Assembly: GCA_031969655.1 (NCBI GenBank)
Contig: DALYJX010000010.1
Span: 1-64,000 of the forward strand
Direction of reading: 5' to 3'
Length of the DNA stretch: 64,000 bases
From: Microseira sp003486305
Lineage (GTDB): Bacteria; Cyanobacteriota; Cyanobacteriia; Cyanobacteriales; Aerosakkonemataceae
Shown here piece after piece: positions 8,480 through 17,034 of the stretch (positions are counted from its first letter, which is position 1; every line of letters starts with the position of its first letter). A program made the translations under genes and the position numbers. The notes beneath the pieces were generated by a model, which did not search any database, was not told where the DNA came from, and saw only the letters and a list, made by a program, of their open reading frames with translations.

Positions 8480-9216
8480 GATCGCTTCTTCCTTTTTGTT
8501 CGATATTTGTGAGAGATTGTGGCGAAAATAGGGCTGTCAGATTGCCAATCAAACCAAGTCTGACAACCCAAAAACAGTCGCAGCAACATCCCAAGTGTTT
8601 GATGCAGTCGCATAAGAATCTCCAATTGTTAATTGCTAATTGCTAATTGCTAATGTTCGCATTTTGTATCAAGATCTCGTTCCCAGGTTCAACCTGGGAA
8701 CGAGTTGCTAGAGGCTCCGCCTCGGCTGAATACTGGGTTTCTGCGATCCAAAAAACTTAATTGAAATGGTGAAAAAATTATTTGCGCCCAAGGCGCAGCA
8801 GCAGCCCCAGCCCCAGCAGAAGGCTTGTCAGGTGATGTAGTGATGGCTGCTTTGCAAACATGATTTAGAACCTTAACTTGTTTGTATCATAGCTGGACGA
8901 GCGTGTAGAGGTCAAGGGTATGTGCGATCGCACAGATAGATCCAGTCTCCAACCGAGGCGGAGCCTCTAGTATATTCGTTCCCAGGCCGGAGCCTGGGAA
9001 CGAGACGCGAGAGGCAAAACGTAAATTTTTCCAGTCTCCAACCGAGGCGGAGCCTCTAGTATATTCGTTCCCAGGCCGGAGCCTGGGAACGAGACGCGAG
9101 AGGCAAAACGTAAATTTTTATTAAATTATTAAAATGGTAGCTTATGCTACAGAATTTTCTGATATCTTAATTATTAGAAGGTCACCAAGGGAATCAGGAA
9201 GAAGGAGAAACAAAGT
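8480..9216. repeat. Repeat-rich intergenic region with an 89-bp tandem duplication
   Basis: An 89-bp unit (starts CCAGTCTCCAACCGAGGCGG) is repeated exactly at 8942-9030 and 9031-9119. It contains the hairpin GTTCCCAGG...CCTGGGAAC and the segment GAGGCGGAGCCTC. A further GTTCCCAGG...CCTGGGAAC hairpin is at about 8682-8702. A heptamer-like AATTGCTAATTGCTAATTGC tract lies at about 8626-8652. Apart from the leuA promoter near 8480-8520 and the promoter of the next gene, no gene is seen. Confidence 0.85.
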
Positions 9217-9414
9217 ATGTCTACTGAAGATCAAGCTCGCGCCCTGATGATGCGTCACCATCACTTGATTAAGAATCGACAGCAAGCAATGCTGGGGCGT
9301 GCGGCGGCTGAATTTCACTTGTCTGTTGATGATGAGTACTGGACTCATACCCAAGGCAAGCCAGAACCGAGTTTCCGGGCAAGCTATGACCGCAGTAATG
9401 CTGCTTTGAGTTAG
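9217..9414 (+). CDS. Small conserved-looking hypothetical protein
   Basis: The 65-residue protein has a likely helical N-terminal half with a triple histidine (RALMMRHHHLIKNRQQAMLGRAAAE) and a polar C-terminal half with aromatic residues. A ribosome-binding site (GGAGAAA) lies 9 bp before the ATG, which supports translation. I do not recognise the family. It is monocistronic, follows the 89-bp duplication, and precedes a gap of about 200 bp. Confidence 0.55.
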   Translation: MSTEDQARALMMRHHHLIKNRQQAMLGRAAAEFHLSVDDEYWTHTQGKPEPSFRASYDRSNAALS

Positions 9415-9631
9415 ACGCTCTTAATGAACGAGCTAGAGGGAAGCAATTTTTTTGGCATCAGTCCTCGACTCGGCTGAATAATTTAACAATCTTTTATAGA
9501 GTGGGAATTTTTTTTTGGGCGTTGTTATGTGCAAGCAACGCCCTTAAATTTTTGACGCGATCGCCGATAACTGCTTGCACCATCGTGGTAGCGTTAAATT
9601 GTGCAACCCTTTAACTGCTTTGAGGTCGATC

Positions 9632-10714
9632 GTGCAAGAACCTATCTCTACCATGCCGCTGCTAGAATCTGAAAACAAATATCCCGACTGCCTGTCGATG
9701 AAATTAGAAGCAATTCCAGTAAATGATAAGCACGGACTGGACTTGTATTTGACTTTAGAATTTAACGAACAGTGGGAATCTTTACTCGGTGGTCGCGTTA
9801 AGTTCCGGCTAAAAGGTGGTGAATTAAAGCTAAAGCTCGAAGGTGGTGAATTCTCTTTAGCCTCTACTGAATTTAGCGAGGTTTTTTTTCAGGTAAAGAC
9901 AAATGATTTAAACCAAAATCTGGTTGGTGTTTTTGAAGTCAAACCTTTAAAAGGGTTACTGAATCAGGTGAAACTGGGAACTTTGAAGGTAACCGAAAAA
10001 CCCTGTCGTTTTGCAGCCAAGTTTGAAGTTTCGCCGCTAGATGTTTCTGTGACCGATGCTGAAGGCTTATGGCGACATGATATTAGCCCGAATCAACATG
10101 CAGTAATAGAAACAAAACTGGCTATTTTGCTGTCTTCAGCTAGATTGCAACCTTATCTGAGTCAATCCCAGTTATGCTACGAGTGTTCTCCCAGTTTTAG
10201 TGCTGTTGAAAATTCCTCAAACTTGGAACAACTTCAAGAGCTAATTCAGCACATTAGCGAAGCTAAAACTAACGACTTTCTGGAACTGGCGAAAATTGCT
10301 GCCCTTGATTTGAGCAGAGATTTTGCTGGGGGTAACTTGCTTGGGGCTAATTTAAGCAAAATTGATTTGAGCGGCGCTAATCTTTGCCGTACCAATCTCC
10401 GGGGTGCAGATTTGACCGATGCAGATTTGAGCGAGGCTAACTTGAGCGGTGCTAACTTGAGCGGTGCTAACTTGAGCGGTGCTTATGTGGAAAATGCCGA
10501 TCTGAGCTATACAGACTTGCACCGTGCCAGTTTGGCGCTGACAAATTTGGGCGGTGCGGATCTGTCTGGTGCGAATCTGCGCGAAACAAATCTGAGTAAC
10601 GCCAATTTGAGCGGTGCAAAGGTGCAGTCAGCCTGTTTTGGTAACAATCCTGGACTTTCTCTGGAGCTACAGCAGAACTTGATCCAGCGGGGAGCCATTT
10701 TTGAGCAATCCTAA
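9632..10714 (+). CDS. Pentapeptide-repeat protein with N-terminal beta-rich domain
   Basis: Starting at the GTG at 9632 (GAGG six bases upstream) the protein has 360 residues. A TTG at 9575 and an ATG at 9653 in the same frame are alternatives. The first 220 residues are beta-rich and unassigned. The C-terminal 120 residues are about 20 tandem A(D/N)LSGAN-type pentapeptides, which form a right-handed quadrilateral beta-helix. It ends with the capping segment GNNPGLSLELQQNLIQRGAIFE, shared with the next pentapeptide gene (DNLGLSEDIKRDLKQRGAIFE). Function is unknown. Confidence 0.85.
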   Translation: MQEPISTMPLLESENKYPDCLSMKLEAIPVNDKHGLDLYLTLEFNEQWESLLGGRVKFRLKGGELKLKLEGGEFSLASTEFSEVFFQVKTNDLNQNLVGVFEVKPLKGLLNQVKLGTLKVTEKPCRFAAKFEVSPLDVSVTDAEGLWRHDISPNQHAVIETKLAILLSSARLQPYLSQSQLCYECSPSFSAVENSSNLEQLQELIQHISEAKTNDFLELAKIAALDLSRDFAGGNLLGANLSKIDLSGANLCRTNLRGADLTDADLSEANLSGANLSGANLSGAYVENADLSYTDLHRASLALTNLGGADLSGANLRETNLSNANLSGAKVQSACFGNNPGLSLELQQNLIQRGAIFEQS

Positions 10715-11367
10715 GCAATGCGATCGCTCCTTGAAGGGGTCAACGGGAACATTCTTCCCTTTCTTCCCCTTCACTCCTTGCTTATTTCTAATAATTTAAT
10801 TTCCGAAAATCTACTGAGACTTTAAACTTTATTAAAATTGTTTTGAGTAAATCTACGGTATAAAGATGCTATATGCCTCCGGCACACTACGCGAACGCTC
10901 AAAAAAATCATTTAATTTCTCTAAAATCTTCCCTAACTTTATAAAAATTTAATTATGTTTTATTTTGTACTTCAGTATTATTACAGTTAAAACTTTCCTG
11001 AGTTTCAGAGTATGCTTAGAATTACCAATAAACCCAAAATAATACAAGGAGGACTCTCCAGGAATCTTGAAGGCTCTTCTGCTCTACCAATTACTGACGA
11101 TCGCACTCAGATAAAACTGAGGTCACTAACCGAGTAATTTCACTAACCTCTTTCAGTATCTACCGATTTAAAAATTTTAACAATTTGGGTGCAGTTAGGG
11201 TTCTCATGTTAGTATAACTACCAAAAATTTTGCCAAAAGCCTGAAAAACCCTATGCTAGTTTGAGCCAATTGGCATCTACCTTTGTGCTGTGAATCATCC
11301 TGCTTGTTGATTGGGTGTATTTAGGCAAACTTAAGCGATCGGAGGAATCGCAGAGGAGGTATTAAAA
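10715..11367. other. AT-rich intergenic region with one doubtful 41-codon frame
   Basis: This 650-bp AT-rich gap separates the two pentapeptide genes. It contains a short frame at 11012-11137 (MLRITNKPKIIQGG..., 41 residues) without a clear ribosome-binding site, which I do not call a gene. It also contains a hairpin CTCAG-ATAAAA-CTGAG near 11107. The leader of the next gene has a strong AGAGGAGG element just before the ATG at 11368. A palindrome GCCAATTGGC lies at 11265-11274, about 95 bp upstream of that ATG. Confidence 0.5.
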
Positions 11368-12111
11368 ATGAATTCGATCAACTGTCAGCAAATTAGTAGT
11401 TTTGAGCCAACCAAGAATAGATTTGGTTTGCTAGTTAAGCCAACAGCTAAAGTTGCTTCTCTTTCTTTGATAATGCTGCTACTAACTAGCGGTAATCCAC
11501 CCGCTTGGATTGTAGGATTTACCTTGGTGCTGGCTATGGGATGGGTTACAAATAGAAGCCAAAAAAAGAAAATCGAAAATCTGAATGAGCTTTTGACAAA
11601 AACTAAAGATTTTGCGGGTGCAGACTTGAGCGAAGTTAATCTCCGCAATGCTAACCTCAGAAATGTAGACTTGAGAGTTGCTAACCTCAGCGGTGCTGAT
11701 TTGAGCAATGCCGACTTAAGAAATGCAAACCTGAGAATTGCCGATCTCCGTAATGTAAACTTGAGTAATGCTGACTTGCGCGATGCTAACCTTAGCGTTG
11801 CTTACCTTAAAGGTGTCAACTTGAACGATGCCGATCTTCGCGGTGTAAACTTGAAAGGTGCTAATTTACACAATGCCAACCTCAGCGATGCCAATTTGAA
11901 CAATGCCGATCTAAGCGGTGCCAATTTGAACGGTGCTAACTTATGGGGTGCTAGTGTAAGAAATACCAATTTGAGCCGCGCCAATGTCAAGAATGCTCGA
12001 TTTAAAGATAACTTGGGGCTTTCTGAAGATATCAAGCGCGATTTGAAGCAACGCGGCGCAATTTTTGAGAATGCTTCAGACGAGGTTTTCGGGGTTTTGA
12101 CCAGGGTTTAA
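11368..12111 (+). CDS. Membrane-anchored pentapeptide-repeat protein
   Basis: The protein has 247 residues. One or two hydrophobic segments at about 30-70 (VASLSLIMLLLTSGNPPAW, IVGFTLVLAMGWV) are followed by a basic stretch (RSQKKK). Then come about 25 pentapeptides (ADLSNADLRNANLR type). The end NLGLSEDIKRDLKQRGAIFEN matches the end of the preceding pentapeptide protein, suggesting a common origin. The AGAGGAGG site 8 bp before ATG makes the start secure. Function is unknown; the fold is a beta-helix. Confidence 0.85.
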   Translation: MNSINCQQISSFEPTKNRFGLLVKPTAKVASLSLIMLLLTSGNPPAWIVGFTLVLAMGWVTNRSQKKKIENLNELLTKTKDFAGADLSEVNLRNANLRNVDLRVANLSGADLSNADLRNANLRIADLRNVNLSNADLRDANLSVAYLKGVNLNDADLRGVNLKGANLHNANLSDANLNNADLSGANLNGANLWGASVRNTNLSRANVKNARFKDNLGLSEDIKRDLKQRGAIFENASDEVFGVLTRV

Positions 12112-12245
12112 ATTAAACGGCGCGTCTACATCTGTTACATCGTTTTCCTAATAGTTTTCTACAGATTCCCCTCCACAAGGGGACTTTAATTCCAGTTCCC
12201 CCCTTTGTGCAAGGGGGGTTAGGGGGGATCGCATCACCAATTCCT

Positions 12246-12477
12246 TTATTTTTTATTAGTAGCTGTAAATGCGCCATTAGGTTGAATAATGACGGCTTCA
12301 GTCACAGTTCCAGCGGCATCTTTCGTGAATTTAATATTAAAGCCAGATAAATTCTAAGGAACTAATTCGTAATCTGGTTGACCAGATATTGATGCAATTA
12401 ATCCCTCGCCTCTTAAAGAGATTGTGAGATTTTGTCCCGCTAGTTCATATTCACCCACAAATTTTTCTATAAACCGC
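12246..12477 (-). pseudogene. Relic of the C-terminal domain of a second serine hydrolase
   Basis: On the minus strand the sequence reads KFVGEYELAGQNLTISLRG, continues to SGQPDYELVP, then a stop at 12356-12354, then NLSGFNIKFTKDAAGTVTE and ends IQPNGAFTATNKK before TAA. This is the DUF3471-like tail found at the end of beta-lactamase-family hydrolases. The catalytic domain is gone. The intact homologue lies directly upstream on the same strand, so this may be the eroded end of a neighbouring or duplicated copy. Confidence 0.65.
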
Positions 12478-12523
12478 TGACCGGGGCGGGTTTATTTAAG
12501 TTATTTGTTGGTAAAACCCGCCC

Positions 12524-13972
12524 CTACAGTGTCATTCCTTTTTCAGGTATCCGCGTAAATACAGCATCTTTCAAACTCGGTTCCATCGGAACGTAAAGAC
12601 TTGTAATATTGCCTTTTTTATCAGTCCAGAAAGATATCAAATCAGGCGGCATATCAAGCATTTCACCCAGTTCCGAGTCAGATTCAAAGGTATCGTAGTG
12701 GTAGTGCTGAAGTTGAGAGACTATTGAATTATAAGTTGTGGTTAAACGATCGTCTTTGAGTTCAACTGAAATAATGCCATAGGCGGGATGTTCGTAATTG
12801 CCTGTATAATCTTCTAAAGCATGGGATGGTTGAGTTCCTCTTTTGCGTTCGGCTGCGATTTTTTCTTTGGCTTTGGTTGTAGATTCTTTGGCTAGAGCAA
12901 CTCCTTCTTTGATTCGTTCGTTCCAAGGAATTGGGTCTAAATTTAGCAAGCGATCGCATACATAAAAACTCACAATCGAATGCAGCGGACTCGCGTTTAA
13001 ATTCGTCAAGACCACAACGCCCATATTGTCTTGAGGTAACAACGTTGTCAAGGCAGAAAATCCATCTATTCCCCCTCCATGTTGCACAACTTTATACCCT
13101 CTGTAAGCATAAATAGCCCATCCCAAACCATAACAAGGATTCAAAACTTCACGCTCTGACTGCGGGTTCGGTTCTACAATCTGTGGCGTATGCATCTGCA
13201 TTAGATTGCTGGGTGAAATTATTTGTTTATCCCCAACCTTGCCCTTGTTTAAATGCATTAAAAGCCACTGTGCCATATCGGTAATGTTGGAATTTATCGA
13301 GCCAGCAGGCCCAATAACGTCAATATTGAGAAATGGAATCTCTTTAACTTCCTCATTGTTATGTACGTAGGGAAAAGCAAAATCATCAGTTTTTTGGGAC
13401 GCTTCTACGGAAAAATTGCTGTTTTCCATTCCTAAAGGTTGCAAAATTTCCCGTTGGACAAATTCTTCCCAAGTACAACCTGCTATTTCACCGACTAAGT
13501 AACCAGCCGCCAAGTACATTAAATTGTTATATTGAAAAACACTACGCAGTTCGTGAGTGGGTTCCAAATATGGCAAGCGGTTGATAATTTCTTCGCGGGT
13601 AAAAGGACTTCTATACCACATCGCATCGTGACGGGGTAAACCCGAACGATGGGTGACTAAATCGCGCGGGGTTATATGTTCGCTAGCGTAGGAATCGTAA
13701 AGTTTAAAACTAGGGAGATAATTTCTCACGGGTTTATCCCAATCTAATTGACCTCGGTCAACTAAAATACCCATAGCCATTGTAGTAAAGGCTTTGGTGC
13801 AAGAACCGATAGCAAAGAGGGTTTTGGGCGTGACTTTTAAGTTGTTTTTAACATCGCGCAAACCGAAACCTTCGGAGAAGACGATTTGGTTATCTTTGAC
13901 GATGGCGATCGCTAGCCCCGGTACGTTCCACTCTGGCATCGTATCATTGATGAATTCGCTCAGACCTTGCAT
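12524..13972 (-). CDS. Beta-lactamase-family serine hydrolase (class C/esterase type)
   Basis: The 482-residue protein has the three active-site motifs of the family: SxxK in AIGSCTKAFTTM (about residue 57), YxN in FQYNNLMYLAAGY (about 148), and an HGG motif in VQHGGGIDGFSAL (about 300) in place of KTG. A C-terminal DUF3471-like region (from about 390, YTGNYEHPAYGIISV) follows. No signal peptide is visible. Such proteins act as esterases, D-aminopeptidases or beta-lactamases; which one cannot be told here. A relic of a similar C-terminal domain lies just downstream. Confidence 0.88.
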   Translation of the reverse strand: MQGLSEFINDTMPEWNVPGLAIAIVKDNQIVFSEGFGLRDVKNNLKVTPKTLFAIGSCTKAFTTMAMGILVDRGQLDWDKPVRNYLPSFKLYDSYASEHITPRDLVTHRSGLPRHDAMWYRSPFTREEIINRLPYLEPTHELRSVFQYNNLMYLAAGYLVGEIAGCTWEEFVQREILQPLGMENSNFSVEASQKTDDFAFPYVHNNEEVKEIPFLNIDVIGPAGSINSNITDMAQWLLMHLNKGKVGDKQIISPSNLMQMHTPQIVEPNPQSEREVLNPCYGLGWAIYAYRGYKVVQHGGGIDGFSALTTLLPQDNMGVVVLTNLNASPLHSIVSFYVCDRLLNLDPIPWNERIKEGVALAKESTTKAKEKIAAERKRGTQPSHALEDYTGNYEHPAYGIISVELKDDRLTTTYNSIVSQLQHYHYDTFESDSELGEMLDMPPDLISFWTDKKGNITSLYVPMEPSLKDAVFTRIPEKGMTL

Positions 13973-14132
13973 GGGATACTCGCTTCGCTACTCTCACCAG
14001 TTTATCTGAGCCTATAGGTTTGACGCTGGGATATATTCTTACAGGCAAGCGCGGTTTTAGTTAAATTAGGAAAGCGCCTACACAGGGAGTTAAAGTAACC
14101 TGTGGTACGGCAAAATTTTTTCAGGTCGAAGC

Positions 14133-16979
14133 ATGGGGTATCGCTTAATGGTCGGTGCTAGCAATCGCAAACCCAACTCAATAGTCAAACCCGCTACAAG
14201 TATATTTCTGTCAGGTTTACTCGTGCTGACCGGCGCAGAAGTTAGTTTTGCTCAAACTCGTAGGAGAGTCACCCAAACTACCACTACCCGTTGTCCCCAA
14301 GCAGAACCTTATACTTTAGGCGCAGGCGATCGCATCCAATTAGACGTATTTAATGTGCCAGAATATACCCGTGAATACCAAGTACTTCCCGATGGGACGG
14401 TAAACTTGGCACTCGTGGGTCGCGTATCGGTAGCAGGATTGACCCTCGATCAAGCATCTAACGTTGTGCGGACGCGATACGCACCCTTCCTCAGAAGACC
14501 TATCATTACTGTAATTTTGGTTGCGCCCCGCCCCCTGAATGTGGCAGTATCCGGGGAAGTTACGCGCCCGGGTTCCTACAGCATTCCCATCACGGGGAGC
14601 GGTTCGGGGATTCAATTTCCGACAATCACCCAGGCGCTTACCGTGGCTGGGGGCATTACTCAGTCGGCAAATTTACAAGGGGTGCGCGTGGTTAGACCCG
14701 GACGGGGAGCGATCGCAGTTAATCTTTTGTCTTTGCTGCAACGGGGAGATCAGTGTCAAAATATCGCTTTGCGCGATGGAGATAGCATCTTTATTCCCAC
14801 AGCCGCTAGCATTAACCCGGAAGCAGCTTCCCAGCTTGCCACGGCTAGTTTTGCTCCCGCTGCCAATCAACCGATTAACGTTGTTGTTGTCGGTGAAGTA
14901 ACTCGTCCCGGGCCGCAAATTGTCCAGCCCGATCAAACCGGCGCCCTACCTACGATATCGCGGGCGCTGCAAGTCGCTGGGGGGATTCGCCAATCTGCCG
15001 ATATCCGCCGCATCCAAGTGCGTCGCGCCACCCGGGGTGGACGCCAACAAACGATTAGCGTCAACCTGCAACGATTGTTGCAAAATGGCGATCGCTCTCA
15101 AGATTTAGTCTTGCAACAAGGCGATACCATCCTCGTTCCCACTGCTACAACTGCCAATCGAGTCCAAGCTCTAGATTTAGCCGCCGCCAGCTTCGCCCCC
15201 ACCACGAATCAACCAATTAACGTCGCCGTTGTCGGGGAAGTTACTCGTCCCGGTCCCCAAGTCGTCCAGCCAGATCAATCCGGTGCCGTCCCCACCGTGT
15301 CCCGCGCCCTGCAAGTCGCTGGAGGCATCCGTCAATCTGCCGATATCAGTCGCATCCAGGTACTGCGACCCACCCGGGGCGGCGGACAACAAACCTTCAA
15401 CGTCAATCTGCAACAGCTGTTGCGTGCAGGCGATCGCTCTCAAGATTTAATCTTGCAACAAGGCGATACCGTATTTGTTCCCACTGCTACTTCGGTCAAT
15501 CCAGCCCAAGCCCTCGATTTAGCCGCCGCCAGCTTCGCCCCCACCACGATTCAACCGATAAATGTCGCCGTTGTCGGGGAAGTAACTCGTCCGGGTCCAC
15601 AAGTCGTCCAGCCAGATCAATCCGGTGCCGTCCCTACGGTGTCGCGGGCGCTACAGGTCGCTGGGGGTATCCGCCAATCTGCCGATATTAGTCGCATCCA
15701 AATACTGCGACCGACGCGGGGCGGCGGACAACAAACGTTGAACGTGGATCTTTCCCAATTGTTGGAAAATGGCGATCGCGCTCAAGATGTCATCTTGCAA
15801 CAGGGAGATACTGTAGTTGTACCGCCTGCTACCAGCGTCAATGCCACCCAAGCACTCGATTTAGCCGCTTCCAGCTTCGCCCCCGCTACAAATCAACCGC
15901 TTAACGTTGTAGTTGTCGGGGAAGTGACTCGTCCCGGCCCTTATGTAGTTCAACCCGACGGGACGGGTGCCGTCCCCACCCTATCGCGAGCATTGCAAGT
16001 CGCAGGGGGAATCAGGCAAACCGCCGATCTGAGTCAAATTCAGATTATCCGACTCGTGCGGGGCGGCAGACAACAAACCTTCACCGTCAATTTTTCCCAA
16101 CTCTTGGCAACGGGCGATCGCTCTCAGGATATCATCTTGCAACAAGGGGATACGGTATTTGTGCCCGCTTCGGTTTCTCCAACTGTTACAGACTCTTTGG
16201 CGCTAGCATCTAGCAGCGTTGCACCCACCGGGGCACAACCTTTAAACGTTGCCGTGGCGGGAGAAGTACAGCGACCCGGTAGCTACGTGATTCAACCAGC
16301 ACAACCCCCCACCGTAATTGTGGGTGCATTACCCAGCGTCGCCGGGTTACCGACGGTGACCCAAGCAATTCAACTTGCCGGGGGAATTACTCAATCTGCC
16401 GATATCCGCCGCATCGAGGTACGGCGCTTCACCCAAGCGGGGGTGCAACAAACTATACCGATTAATTTTTGGCAGCTATTGGTTGCGGGCGATCGCTCCC
16501 AAGATGTCGTCCTGCAACAAGGCGATACAATTTTTGTACCCACAGCCGTCAATGTTGACCCCGCAGAAGCCGCATTGTTAGCAGATGCTAGTTTTTCTCC
16601 CGCCACCATCCCAGTCAACATAGTCGGAGAAGTCACCCGACCCGGTATCATCCAAATCCGACCCAATACCCCCCTCAATCAAGCCATCCTCGCCGCAGGC
16701 GGTTTTAACGCCAGGGCGCGAAAAGCAACCGTAGAACTGTTACGCCTCAACCCCAACGGTACCGTTTCCCGGCGCACGATCGAAGTCGATCTCGACAAAG
16801 GCACCAACGAACAAAGCAACCCTACCCTCCGTCCTAACGACGTGGTTTTAGTCGCCAGATCTGGCTTAGCCCGAACCACCGATAATCTAGGCTTGATTTT
16901 AAACCCCGTGGGTCAGGGATTGTCGTTCGTCAACTTTTTTAGAGACTTTATGAGATTATTCGGAGTTACAGTTCCCTAA
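14133..16979 (+). CDS. Wza-like polysaccharide export protein with seven SLBB modules
   Basis: This is a 948-residue outer-membrane/periplasmic exporter component. A signal peptide (hydrophobic core SIFLSGLLVLTGAEVSFAQ) precedes the Poly_export domain (about 50-130: YTLGAGDRIQLDVFNVPEY, VLPDGTVNLALVGRV). Then come seven SLBB modules, each with a VxGEVxRPG signature, spaced by about 110-120 residues. Most Wza homologues have one to three SLBB domains, so the length is about twice usual. The modules are near-identical at DNA level and each of the central ones ends GDRSQDxxLQQGDT, with the GDR codons forming a HIP1 site. The Wzc-like kinase follows 55 bp later. Confidence 0.92.
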   Translation: MGYRLMVGASNRKPNSIVKPATSIFLSGLLVLTGAEVSFAQTRRRVTQTTTTRCPQAEPYTLGAGDRIQLDVFNVPEYTREYQVLPDGTVNLALVGRVSVAGLTLDQASNVVRTRYAPFLRRPIITVILVAPRPLNVAVSGEVTRPGSYSIPITGSGSGIQFPTITQALTVAGGITQSANLQGVRVVRPGRGAIAVNLLSLLQRGDQCQNIALRDGDSIFIPTAASINPEAASQLATASFAPAANQPINVVVVGEVTRPGPQIVQPDQTGALPTISRALQVAGGIRQSADIRRIQVRRATRGGRQQTISVNLQRLLQNGDRSQDLVLQQGDTILVPTATTANRVQALDLAAASFAPTTNQPINVAVVGEVTRPGPQVVQPDQSGAVPTVSRALQVAGGIRQSADISRIQVLRPTRGGGQQTFNVNLQQLLRAGDRSQDLILQQGDTVFVPTATSVNPAQALDLAAASFAPTTIQPINVAVVGEVTRPGPQVVQPDQSGAVPTVSRALQVAGGIRQSADISRIQILRPTRGGGQQTLNVDLSQLLENGDRAQDVILQQGDTVVVPPATSVNATQALDLAASSFAPATNQPLNVVVVGEVTRPGPYVVQPDGTGAVPTLSRALQVAGGIRQTADLSQIQIIRLVRGGRQQTFTVNFSQLLATGDRSQDIILQQGDTVFVPASVSPTVTDSLALASSSVAPTGAQPLNVAVAGEVQRPGSYVIQPAQPPTVIVGALPSVAGLPTVTQAIQLAGGITQSADIRRIEVRRFTQAGVQQTIPINFWQLLVAGDRSQDVVLQQGDTIFVPTAVNVDPAEAALLADASFSPATIPVNIVGEVTRPGIIQIRPNTPLNQAILAAGGFNARARKATVELLRLNPNGTVSRRTIEVDLDKGTNEQSNPTLRPNDVVLVARSGLARTTDNLGLILNPVGQGLSFVNFFRDFMRLFGVTVP

Positions 16980-17034
16980 GAACCCTTGCAGCGTATTTGA
17001 TAAAGTACGATTATCGCCAAAGAAACAGCAAAAC

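Noticed and set aside
11265..11274. GCCAATTGGC as another copy of the secretion-locus operator
   Set aside because: The half-site spacing differs from TGCCA-N3-TGGCA and the gene is unrelated.
14340..16879. Additional frames on both strands within the SLBB gene
   Set aside because: They repeat with the SLBB period and have no ribosome-binding sites; the main frame has clear domains.
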